In this document: piece by piece, positions 46,417 to 57,734 of the stretch
Numbering within the stretch: position 1 is the stretch's first letter
Layout: the number at the start of each line of letters is the position of its first letter
Origin: Dichotomocladium elegans
Lineage: Eukaryota > Mucoromycota > Mucoromycetes > Mucorales > Lichtheimiaceae
DNA: 64,000 nucleotides
Assembly (NCBI GenBank): GCA_025716815.1
Contig: JAIXMN010000017.1
Coordinates: 248,001 to 312,000 of the forward strand
Direction: 5' to 3'
Notes under the pieces: generated by a model
What the model saw: the letters and a program-made list of their open reading frames with translations, nothing else
The model's database searches: none
What the model was told of the DNA's origin: nothing
Program-made: the position numbers and the translations under genes

Positions 46417-48624
46417 GATACGGCGGAACGCACAGAAAAGTCAAGTAAAAGAGAGCGGAAGAACGTTGATAAAGAGCAAGTTGGGCTACGGCCGGCGCAC
46501 GCGGGACAGGTGAAGAATGAGATGATCTAGGCAATATATCTTGACCATCATTCCACCGCTGGCTTTATATACAAAACATAGCTTCTGCGCGGTCGTTGCA
46601 AGAAGACAATAAAATAAAAGCTACGTGGTTAAAGAAGCCTGCAACTCCATTTGCAATGCCATATTCAGTCATTCTCCTCGAGTCTTACTCTAAAAAAAAT
46701 ATAGAAAAAAGTCCTCGTTATCACCTATGCTGGTGCTACTAAAGCTACTATGATAGCCTGACGATGGCTTGCAGTGCCCAAAGTTTCCAGCTCGTACACA
46801 TGCATGTGTTTACTTGTATTCCACTACCGAATGTCCTCACAAACATATTGGCATTGTTCAGCTGCCGTAACAGATAATCTGAAGTGTTTGGAAGCAGTTT
46901 AAGCGGTGTAACATTCGTGCTCATAAGCTCCTTTCCCCAACTTCTCATCTTTCCACCAGATGTGCGCATGAACTGTTACGCAAGAAAATTCTCCTTCTTC
47001 AATTTCCTAAAAGGGATTGAGATGAAGCCTTTGTTTTGTTTTGTTTTGTTTTTTTGGCAGAAGAAAGAAGAAAGAAAAGAAAGGTTGAGTTGTTTTTGCA
47101 ATGTTATTTATTATGTTTAGCCGTAAGTTCTATTCCTCTCATGCAAGTCACTAGAATAATATATAACTTGATTACATTTATTTTTCTAGTCAGATTTGCA
47201 ACAGTTCTGCATGATCAAAATGATGATGCGTTGTGACGAACTTGGTACCTTGTGCATCATCCATTACATGATTTCGTTTTCCATAGCTCCGGTAGTGCAT
47301 GCGCACGCAGCATACACAGACGTCACTGATACTGTAGCTGTAACTGCTGTTCCCTTGATACGAAGTAAATAACCACTTGCCATAACAAGCTGATTATTTT
47401 TATTCCACCAAAAAGAATAATATATCATTTCCCATCTTCCCCAGACTAAAATGAGCCCCACCGCTTTTTGCCATAGTATAAAGACAGATATACACATTTC
47501 ATTCTTTGGGCAGACATTAGTTAAACTCCCCTAAGCCTATTCAAATAGCCGTAGCGCTTGTTGGAGCGCATCCAGGCAGCCCGATTCGCAATGAGAGACG
47601 ATCCTTGGTAGAGAAACACCCAATGTTGCTGTTGCTGGGCCCATCAATATCAATATTGTATTCCGGTTTCTGGACTGGATGTATATTATATCAGCACAAG
47701 GGATTAGGTGAACCTGCGAAGCTAAGATCCGTTTTTCTTGGGGACGGAATTGGTGAAGTTTGTTAGGCTATCAAACCAGATTAACTGGATAATGCACTAT
47801 CACTCGAATCGTTCCAGATTCAAGGGATAGCCGGAAGCCGGCAGCAATAAGGCTGTCACCGTGATACCGTACAGCAACAATCGGGAATGATTCGTACTAC
47901 GGTGTAGTTTCTCTATTGGAATCTGTTGCGGATAAGGAGTCGGGACAAAGTCGTGCGACCGTGAAGGAATCCCATTTCTCGTCTGATGGATTGGTACATT
48001 ACCCAAGGATGATTCATGAAAAGAATGACAACGATTATGGTCAAGTACCGGGGTCAGGAATCATGAAACGGTACTTTGCCTGTTTAAGACCTGAATAACA
48101 AGCGATTATGCACTTGTTGTACAGGACCAGCGATTGTTTTTCTTTTGCCACAGAGAGAGAAAGAGAGAGAAAGTATAGGGACTAAGCATGTGCAGTGCAT
48201 GCAGAGTGCATAGCGTATTGAGATAAAGAGCGCGAAGAAAAGAAAAGACGAGGTATGGGCGGAGGATAGCTGTATAGGCACTTGATGCATCACTTTCTTT
48301 ACATGTTGGTCTGTCGGTGAGTTGGCAAGTCACGACCAAGGACGGATCCTCTTCTTGCTCCTTACTCTCTTTTTCCCACTTATCTTTTCCCCACCCGCAC
48401 CCCTTGTACACATCCTGGTGACAGTTAATTATTGGATTTGCCTTTTTCTTTCTCTTTTCTCCAAACGAGAAGTGCTGTCTTCTTCGTCGGTTTCTTCCTC
48501 CTCCTTTCTGCTTAACAATTATCGTGGAACAACGTCATTTTTATATTCTGCTTGCTCTCTCGCTCGTTCGTTTTCTTCTCCCTACCCTTCCCTGCCTCCG
48601 GCTGCTTATCCTTGATACCCTACC
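46417..48624. other. Long divergent spacer without a recognised gene
   Basis: About 2.2 kb between the barrel protein (-) and the MAPKKK (+). Noted: a ttttg pentamer run at 47033-47050, a (ga)n run at 48151-48171 and a strong (tc)-rich leader at 48350-48600 in front of the kinase start. Frames such as 47264-47497 and 47800-48006 (minus) are short and unrecognised. Confidence 0.4.
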
Positions 48625-51600
48625 ATGTTCAAACAAATCCCCACACCTTCCAAAGAAGATCTCAACAATACCCTGGGTCCTGATTTCGCCGATCAGTGGG
48701 ATCATGACAAAGTGACATTATGGCTGAAAGAGCAAGGCTGGGGCCACATTGCCAGCACTTTCAGAGGTAAACTCCGATGACAGTGGAAGACACACGCACA
48801 CGTATACACATACATACACTCTCGTTTTAGAGCGCAACATATGCGGGGAGGCCTTCTTCAATATCACACTTGCAACGCTTGTAGATATCTTGCCCCGCAA
48901 GGTTACAACATATGCGGAGCGGCGGAGGCTTTTGAACGATATTCGAGCACTGGGGACACCAGTTGCATCAAACGGACGTTTATCTCCTGCACCCGCAGTT
49001 CCAACTAACGCAAGTTACTCAACAACAAACAGATGAATACAAAGCCCTGACACGCCCATCTTGCATAAAACGTAATAGATATCCATCAATACCAATGTCT
49101 ACCGCGCCACAACTGCATATACCAACGATTCTACAATTCGCAGCCCAAGCTTGCCCTCCGCAGGCACGCCCACTTCGGGCCACCTGGCCAGCAGCTCTCC
49201 CACAACCCCACTGAGCGCTTCACGCTGTTGCGACTGCCATCCAAACGTTCAAACCAATCTCGTCGATCACTCTAAAGACGGATCTGGATTCGTTTTTCTT
49301 TCCCGGCACTCGGCCACGACACTGTCACCCTCTCCTTCACCCTCATCCTCTGAATACCCCACGCCATCGCAGCGACATAGCAAGGTCTCACCTACTCGCA
49401 CGTATTCTCCGAAAGCGGCGTTCTCGAAGATACGGAACACGTTTCTGCATCACAGCAGTAATAGTAGTAGCAATGGCCCATCATCATCCTCTTTATCAAC
49501 AACAGCAACTGTCGCTGGTCTGACTCACAGTACACCCTCATCAACGTTCATTCATCCTCGTACTTCGCCTGCATCATACGATACAACCACACTAGAAGCC
49601 GAGGGAGACGAACGTACGAAACATCACTCGTCTCCTTCCTCCCGGTTTTCTTCGACCCCGGAGAAGATTTCAAAACTGTGGGCACATTGGCGCTCCCCAG
49701 GACACAATAGAACTTTCGGAAGTAGTAAGGGGCAATCCCATCCATCTATTCCTTCGTTGTTGTCCTCCTCAGGGGGCCCATCTTGCGCCCTCTCCCATAA
49801 CCGTAAGGCGCCGATAAGAAAACCAGCGCCGGTGGGCTTGTCTTCCCACAGACGTGTTAGTGCAATTCTCACTTTGCGAATACAAAGGAGAAAGACACAC
49901 TTAGAATCTGACGATATATCATATCTTCTCTTCTAGTTTTCTGAGCTACGCATACAAGTTACAGGAGATAAGGAGACTTGGTATAGCGTGGTCGTCACCG
50001 ACATTCGAGATCCCGATACCCTCAAAGAGAGGATTCTGAAGCGAATGGGTTTTGCAGGCAACCCCAATCTTTACTGCTATTTTCATGAAAATGGCCCCGA
50101 TCCAGGCAAGATTTTAGAACCATTGTGATTTAAATCTGCACAAGCTTACTAAAATCCGCAATGCAGATATGCCTCTCAGTTCACAAGATCTCATGTACCT
50201 ATGCTCCATTGCTGATCACTCCGCGAACCAGCGTATCCTGGTCAGTCTGGTATCAGAATGTCCTACCCCTGCACAGCATCAGCATTATCGGCCGCCTTGG
50301 TCGTCATACAGCCACCAGAGAATGAGTGATACGCCAACGTACGACTTGCATCTCCAAGACGCTCTCTATGGCAATTCTACTTATTCGCTCTCAACACCCG
50401 AACTTGGCCACTCGCCCTCCGAGACACCGTTGTCACCATACCTACAATCATTTCACAAGTACGTTCCGCCCTGGAGTCTGCTTTTAATCAATATTGGTTT
50501 AATTAATCTAACATATAATTGATAGTGCTGAAATCGGTCCTGACGGGTTAACCTCTGTGTTCTTTCCGTCATCCACTCCCCACGACGAACCCGTAGGGAT
50601 TCAGCTATCTGATCCCCCAACTCCTTGCTACTCCGACGAGAACCATCCGCTCTTCAAAAACGAAGATAACGGCATGCATTGTCTGCCGTCGGCAATCGCA
50701 ATGCCATCCGAATACCGCCGACAACGCACTGGAAGCGCACCTTATATTCACGACTCATCCTCCTCCGCCGTCGCAAAAGCTGCGAAAGCATGGACACGCC
50801 GCTCAGAGCCAGGTTTTGATCGACCCTATCAGACGCCGCTGAACGCCGATGCGCTGTGGGCTGTTCCTCCTAAACAAAAATGTGAAGCGACCGCCCGCAC
50901 CACTGCCTTAAGCGGCGTAGATGCTTGCCAAGTTCAGCAACAGAGTCCAACAATGGACTCGCCCAAGGCCGCAACTCCCGCAATTGAACTTTGGGCTGTT
51001 CCACCGCCACATGTTCCTGTTCACCCGCTTCAGCGGCATGACGGGACGATGCACGAGGAATCATCAGGTTCAGATCCTCAATACCTCCTTCCGGAGGCTC
51101 CGGTTTCACCTCTATCGCCACATGATTACTGGGGTGAACGGCCGCCGGCAGAGATTGTGTGCCAAAACATGGACAAATACTTTACAAATCACGACCTGGA
51201 CAAGGAGATTTTGGTGGAAGATCCGATACCGCTACCGCCGACAGCGTCAACGTCCGTGCAGCCACAGCAGCCAAATATGGTCCGTCGATTGACCCATACG
51301 AAATCCATCCGGGTTGTGGCCCGGGAAGCAAGCAAAAAGTATAACAAGGCACGTAAAGCGTCTGCGGCGCTTGGGCACAATAACAGCAGATTCGGGGTCA
51401 ATGACCATGGTCAGGTTGCCGTTATGCGACGTAAATCGACTAAACTCTGGGGCCAGCGCGTTGTTGAGGTCAAACCGGATGAGGCTCCAATGTCGCCACT
51501 AAATGAGCAAGAATATAGTATGAGATTGACAGACCAGAATGGCGAGACAAAGCTGGTGCAGTGGATTCGCGGAAAGCTTCTTGGCAAAGGGTCATTTGGC

Positions 51601-52609
51601 CGGGTGTATCTTGCTTTTAATGTTGCCACTCGTGAGGTGATTGCAGTGAAGCAAGTGGAGATCCCAAAGACAAGGTCAGATTTGCTGGATAGCCATCGCC
51701 ACGACATGGTCGACGCTCTTTATCAGGAGATAGCGATGCTACGGGATCTCGACCATGACAACATTGTGCAGTACTTAGGTTACGGTAAAGATGATCAGGA
51801 AGAGGTTGTCAATATCTTTCTCGAGTACGTTTCGGGCGGCAGCATCGCCAGTCGATTGGCACTGCATGGTGCGTTTGAGGAATCCCTTGTCCGCTACTTC
51901 ACTCACCAGATCCTCTTGGGTCTCGAATATCTCCATGCACGCGGCATATTGCATCGGGATATCAAGGCAGCTAACATCCTCGTCGAGGCCGATGGTGTGT
52001 GTAAAATATCCGATTTCGGTCTATCCAAAAAGAATGACTATGACGAAGCATACGATCAGAACTCGCGTATGTCATTGCGCGGCTCGGTCTACTGGTAAGT
52101 CGACTGTGTTCCAAAATCTAAATCAGCATCTTCCTTACCAAAAAAAAAAAAAGGATGGCACCAGAGGTGGTTAAGAACCAGCCCTATAGTGCTAAGGTGG
52201 ACATCTGGAGTCTTGGATGCACTGTCATTGAAATGTTCACGGGTCAGCGACCCTGGCTCACGCTGAACCAAATCGCTGCACTATATAATGTAAGCAATGG
52301 TGGCTGCTCCCCCAGCATCCCAAGCTAAATTTATTTCGTTTTCTCATTTTGGCATTACACTTAGTTGGGCTGTCAAAAGTCACCACAAGTGCCCGAAAAT
52401 ATCTCAAAGGATGCCCATGATTTCTTGAGCGCATGTTTTACCATGTACGTTTGCTATGTGGGGAGTACTGCATATTATCCGAATGCTCACATCTACTTCA
52501 TTCTTTCAGCGATCCGAACAAGCGGCCGACAGCTGCAGAGCTACTGGAACATCGATTCTGCCGTCCAGATCCATTGTTTGAATTTACTGTAAGCAGTTGT
52601 ATAAATTGA
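48625..52609 (+). CDS. MAP kinase kinase kinase, SAM domain plus Bck1/Mkh1-like kinase domain
   Basis: Exons: 48625-48766, 48831 to about 48997, 49079-49855, 49937-50105, 50167-50458, 50526-52094, 52154-52289, 52365-52444, 52510-52609; roughly 1143 residues. A SAM domain opens the protein (DKVTLWLKEQGWGHIASTF to VDILPRK). A Ser/Pro-rich linker leads to a ubiquitin-like, Ras-association-type segment (LRIQVTGDKETWYSVVVTDI, LKERILKRMGF), a second disordered stretch, and a C-terminal kinase with GKGSFGRVYLA, IAVKQVE, GILHRDIKAANIL, KISDFGLSKKN and GSVYWMAPEVV. GSVYWMAPE and the MVDALYQEIAMLRDL helix resemble Bck1/Mkh1 of the cell-wall-integrity cascade; SAM plus Ras-association recalls Ste11/Byr2. 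The second intron boundary is uncertain, and the intron 50106-50166 uses a GC donor. Confidence 0.88.
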
Positions 52610-52933
52610 GATGAGCCAAGCTAACAGAAACTTGGGATGGTTGGGGGGTACACGCTGGCGCGGCATGTTTATTTAACAGGATTACATCCACAAAGGCAAA
52701 ATCTAATTTCATATCTCAATCCTCTGTTCCTTTTACTCGCAATTGTATGACTTCTACTGCTGCCCACCTGTTTATTCTGATTATACCACCATCACTCGCA
52801 ATTCTCGCGCATACATACCATCATATACATTCTATTCGCTTAATAACTTTTTCCTTCTCATATTATTATCAACCCTAATATCATCCAATCCTGACCCCTC
52901 CCCACCTTCCTCCCCTGTCAAACGCACACGGAC
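52610..52933. other. Convergent spacer, shared 3-prime region
   Basis: About 320 bases between the stops of the MAPKKK and the REX exonuclease. Pyrimidine-rich on the plus strand (cctccccaccttcctcccct, about 52896-52915). No gene. Confidence 0.4.
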
Positions 52934-55332
52934 TTATTTCGTTGCTGTTCGCAGAAACACCTTTAGCAACTCGATACATGTTTTTGCATCTTCGAACGAA
53001 TCATGGCCTTCCACGCTCTCCTGAATAAATCTCGACAAGTATTTGGCGGATAGGACGCGTAAGCCATACCGAAACGGCAACCCTTTGGGGTGTGGAAAGA
53101 GCTATTATCGGAACGGGGAGATTCAGCTTGCTGCTTCATCTGATCTCAAAAAGTACGGATTCACTTACTGCCGCTGTATCAATAACGTTACCGTGCAAGA
53201 TCTAATACGTGTCAGTTTACGTATGTGATACTCTATCCATCTACCAAATACTCACCCGCATCGCATTCAAATCGTTCTCCTACGAAAAAACTCATTTGAT
53301 CAGCTCCAAGGTTCTTTATGAATATATAGGTCTGTAATATCTTGCATGATGCACTGGGGAAAGGGGATGAGGACGGAATTTACCAGGCCATGACCCATGA
53401 GGATTGTATCTTCATTCACATATTTAAATAACTCCTGGCGCACACTGTCCAGATTGTGTGTTGCGCCTGCTAAGGTCTTGATACCGCTATAGCGTGAATT
53501 GAGATCAATCACCATGCTGGATGGAAACACAAGCTCGTCTATGAGTAATTTTTCGTTTTCGTCGATAGCAGTCAATCGGATCAGTTCCATGCCAGCCGTT
53601 GTGTAGGCCTATCGGAACCAGCCAGCATGAGATCCATAGTACCAAGAAGAAAATGTTAACCATCCCGTCCCTGCCTCCCCATTTTCTTTGTACCATTTCA
53701 CAATCGAGAGCCACTAGGGCCCGCCAGTCTTCTGGTTTTTCTTTTGGTGTTGATATATACCGAATTTTGCTATGCATCTGCTTAACCGAGGTATCTGTGT
53801 TCTCGAACAATACAGGTAAAAAGAAAAACTCCCGTAGGTATAGCTGTCATCCACGCCCCCTGTAACCTCACCTTTATATACATGCGGGCCTTTGGCACAT
53901 CCGGGGCTGCTAAATGAGTCTCCACAGCATGAATAAACACGTTGCTTCTCGCCTGGATCACTTGTATGCATGAGCAACAGAACTGCTTATTCGCATGGGC
54001 TCCCGCCACCACATCCTCCTCTCGTAACTTGCCAAAGCTCATCGTCATATGCATCCTTCCATAATGGAACACGCAGGCCGTTTCATCCGCAGAATTGAGC
54101 ATCTCTTTGACGATATATTCTTGCTTGCAGCGGTCACATTTTTTCGTTGTCCCGATCGGACTCTCTTCCTCTTCTATTATGCCTTCACCCACCGGAAGCT
54201 CAGGATATCCCATATTTTTCATCTGCTCAGGTGTCAGGACATAAATCCTAGCCTTCGCCGACAGTGTTTCTCCTTCTCCTCCTCCGTCCCCAGGCTGAGG
54301 CGGCGTCCATTCACCATCGATGCCAATATCAACAGCGCTTGTTGCCAGTGGCCGTTTTTTAAGCTGAATGAGCGCCGTCATGGCCATCTGCTTGTATCCC
54401 GCCGGATTCGTCGTCTGGCCGAGGATGGCTTTTTCTTGTCGTTGGGCATGCTCGGTGGCCAGTCCTGGATTGCCCAGAGGCTCATAGATCCTAGAGAACT
54501 GTTCGTAGAGCTTTTGGGCTGTGACCTGACGCAGTTTCAGCGGTGCGTGGGATCGGATATCAGACGCAATCCGAGGCGGTCCGGCGCCAGCAGTGGTAGT
54601 GGTTGTGACGCGACTATTACTATTAGTACCACTGCTACCGCCTGGCGTGGCATGCTTGGTAGCAGCAGCAGCAGTCTGCTATTTTCATGTCAACTCGATG
54701 AGGTTTTGTGTCGGGCAGGTCCTCTCCTCTGCAGCTTCACCCTCACACACAACCACACATTTTCTCCCCACTCTCGTCTGAAGCGCTCTTACAATGTGCG
54801 TGATACGTTGCGACTCGGATGGTAACGGTGATGTGTGAGTTGATACTGCTGTTGATGCTAACGATATAACAGTCGATCGCTGCTGGATCGTTGGCTGGGG
54901 CTGGCGCGGCGGGATGCGATTAAGCGGACGTTGCTGTGTTTGCCGCACCGATGGCGCGATCGGCTGCGATCCTATGGCTTTTTTATGGACCGCTGTAGAT
55001 CCTACCCATTGTGAACAGGAAGCAAATGAGTGCAGGTTATAAAAAAAAAAGAGACCTATCTAGCTTTACCATTGTCAACTTGCTTGAGCATCTTGCTTGC
55101 ATGCTGCTGTGCTTGGGATATCTCCCCAGAGGTAGGCGGCAGCTTTCGCTTTGGTTGGACTAGACTAAAAACATCAGGACCTGTATTCTCTTCTCTTCTT
55201 CCCAATGCATGCAACTTCGAAGGCATCGTTATAACCTTTTGGGGTCTCATGCGAAAAGACGCATGTCAATCGAGGACATTTCGGATATTCTGGGCAAGGA
55301 AGCTTTTTGAAGAGACCGGCGGAGGGAAGCAT
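52934..55332 (-). CDS. RNA exonuclease, REX/REXO1 family (DEDDh)
   Basis: This multi-exon minus-strand gene begins with a CCCH-like finger, PCPEYPKCPRLTCVFSH, after MLPSAGLFKKL. A linker and Gln/Pro/Thr-rich segments follow, then a region with TKKCDRCKQEYIV and CVFHYGRM, then YSCCGDSFSSPGCAKGPHVY, the Rex-type cysteine module. The exonuclease has ALVALDCEMAYTTAGMELIR (split by the intron 53609-53693), LMGHGLENDLNAMR, NVIDTAALFPHPKGLPFRYG and HDSFEDAKTCIELL. These supply the DEDDh acids and histidine. Such enzymes trim 3-prime ends of 5S, 5.8S, U4 or RNase MRP RNA. Exon chaining from the second to the last module closes in phase. The frame change between the finger and the next segment (about 55200-55250) needs either a 43-bp intron or a correction. 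Confidence 0.85.
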
Positions 55333-56020
55333 TAAAAAAGAGAGAGGATAGTAAGAAAAAAAAAAGTAATCGTAGCAGCGCTCATACTAATTCATACTAT
55401 AAAACCCACAACATTATTCGATACTACATGAAAAAAAAATGTCCCTAGTCCCACTCCAGTAAGTGAGACCTGTGATTAACAACAGATCGTTAACTAGACA
55501 TCTGCTTGGTGCTTCATGCATCCGCGTTGTTATTAACCACACCAGTCCAGCACTGCTGAACAGGCGGGTGTGATGGAAGCAGACGCTTCAATATGTATCG
55601 CGAAATAATGGTCCTTTGTTAGATGCGCCCCAAAAGAATCCATCTTGCCCATTGTGGCATAAAGGTAGTCGAGAACATATCTTGCTAGCATTCCTTCGCT
55701 TGCAACATATGAATTGGGCCCTTCCTCTTTCTCGGCTTCACGATCGAATACAGGATGTGTAGGCTGTATTGGATCATGCTTGTTGCGCTGCTTGCTCTAG
55801 TCCTTGGTATCTTTTATCTTGGGCAATACAGACTCATCAAGAGGGGAAAAGCTGTAGTTCTTCATAGTTAATATTGTACATGTTTCCATTGGCATAACTA
55901 ATCAAGGCAGGCTCACATGCACACACTCTTGCATTGTTGCGCTTTTGGGCTTGCCATTGAGAATACGCAAATGGCCTCTTGGTTCGACATATCCCATTCC
56001 AACACTGTCCATGTCTTTTA
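55333..56020. other. Spacer between REX and CENP-K genes
   Basis: About 690 bases; carries the REX promoter and the CENP-K 3-prime UTR. Two A-rich runs lie at about 55356-55367 and 55430-55438. No gene recognised. Confidence 0.4.
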
Positions 56021-57337
56021 TTATGTATGGAGACGGAAATCGACCAACCGTAACTTTAGCGGATTTTTGGGATGGCGGATGGCTATTCCTGCCTTCACGC
56101 AGGTCTCGATATACGGTGACCAAAAAGTCCCAGGTTGTAATGTCAAGTAAGGGTTTTCGGGATTCAAGATTTGAAGGTTCATGAGATCCTAGAAGAATAA
56201 ATTGCTTAACAGTGGATCATTTTACCCATACTCTTCATACCTCAATAATGAACTTGATTTCACATGTGTCATGCTCTTCTGAGTCGTTCATCCATGCGTT
56301 ATCCGGATTTGGCTGCATGACGGACGGGTGGTTAAAGAGTGTATACAAATCCATTACTGCGAGTACAAAGGACTTACATCGACTGGATGTGGAGGGTAAT
56401 ATTCTCGAAGGAAGTTCATCAGATCGTCGAATACGGCTCTATATTTTTCGTTGATAGCAGCAAATTTGTTTCGTACATTCCTTTCAAGATTCGCGTGAAT
56501 ACCTCTCTACTCGTCCAACTCTTCCAAACTATGCTTACCTTCCTGCTAGTTGGCTTGGACCTTGTTGAAGTGCCTCCTCATACCGTTTCGCGAGGACCTC
56601 GTTGATTTGCCTAGACTCACTCAGTGTGATTTTATCTCGAGCCAAAGCTCCCTGCGTCTCGGCCAGTTCTTCTTGAATAAAACTGAGTGTCTGTCGGAGT
56701 TGATCCACATGGATCGACAATTGTTCCTTGAATTCGAGTTCCCCAATAGGTTCGTCCGACCGATTGACATCGTCCACCGCTGGTAAATAGTTCAGAACAC
56801 ATCGTCAGCTTCGCGTCCCTTTTCACCCACTTCCTTTCTGCCCAGAACTGTACCTTTCAATTCCTTTTCCAATTCCTTTTTTAGAGCTTTCTCTTCATGG
56901 TCAAGCACCTTGTGCAGCTGTGCATGTGGTTATATATCATATGTTATCAAAGGAGCAACGTCCCACCCAAGCCAAGCTGTCAGCACACGCATACCTTGGC
57001 TTCTGGCATTTCCTTTCTTCCGTAGAGAGGTTGGTATTCTCCTAGGCGACATTCATCTTCAAGCTTTGTATGTGAATGAGGCCGGTACCAAAAGCGCATT
57101 TTTCTTTTAAAAAAGACGGATCCATTATTGCATTGCTCTTATCCATTCTATTACCATGTGCAGTTTTTTCCAGAGCTCCTTCCGCTGTTCCTTTTGTGAT
57201 GCAAGAACACGATCCAGAAGCTCGCCTCTGGTTGTTCCATCCTCCTGGCTTGGAATAAATCTGTCCCGATCTAATGTTTCATCAAAGTCATTGGCAGCGT
57301 TTTCAATGATCGTTTTGAGTTGGTGTTCGAGCCACAT
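56021..57337 (-). CDS. CENPK: CENP-K (Sim4/Mcm22-type) inner-kinetochore subunit, with one extra base in an A7 run
   Basis: Seven exons: 57337-57155, 57063-56995, 56917-56853, 56779-56539, 56480-56378, 56312-56241, 56188-56021. Most of the protein is coiled coil (VLDHEEKALKK, ELEFKEQLSIHVDQLRQTL). The conserved core reads FDDLMNFLREYYPPHPVD, matching the FL-hFP-P motif of CENP-K. The C-terminus PGTFWSPYIETCVKAGIAIR followed by HPKNPLKLRLVDF closely follows the human CENP-K end (FWPPYVELLLRNGIALRHPE). CENP-K is part of the CENP-H/I/K/M group of the constitutive centromere network. Total exon length is 901, one base too many. In exon 3 an A7 run (complement of 56876-56882) shifts the frame; with six A the coil continues as EKALKKELEKELK. 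This may be an assembly error, a disabling mutation or frameshifting. Confidence 0.85.
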
Positions 57338-57734
57338 TGCGGCGTATTTCTGGTGCGACCGTTGCGGGTGGGTGGGTGGTGGAAAGGGTCGTCTGGTTAT
57401 CAAATTGACTTTTGGCTCTTTTTTTTTTTTATTCAGACAAAGAAAAAAATAAGTGCACACACAGACAGAAGCAGGAAAAGCATAACAATAACTGTGCTTC
57501 TATGAATCAAGTTCAAAGTGCACACCTTTCTATCCGAGTGCAAGATTCAGATTCATCCTCGTTTGGAATATGGTAGTTTTCGTTTAGATAGACGTGCCAT
57601 CAAGCAAGCGAGAAAAGTAGAAAAATAAATTCGCTCCCCCCACACACCCACCCTCTTCTTTCGTTTCTCTCTCTCCCTCCCCCCCCCAGAACCGAACCAA
57701 GTTTCTTTTTATCGTTTTTGAACAAAAAAAAATT
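57338..57734. other. Divergent promoter spacer between CENP-K and TAF7 genes
   Basis: About 400 bases with T12 and A8 homopolymers, a C-rich tract at 57676-57689 and a ccaccc block near 57365-57376 (complement). It should drive both genes; no open frame of note. Confidence 0.45.

Noticed and set aside
53782..54387. Continuous 201-codon minus frame as an independent protein
   Set aside because: It merges an exon of the REX gene with intron sequence; the cysteine module in another frame shows that splicing occurs inside it.
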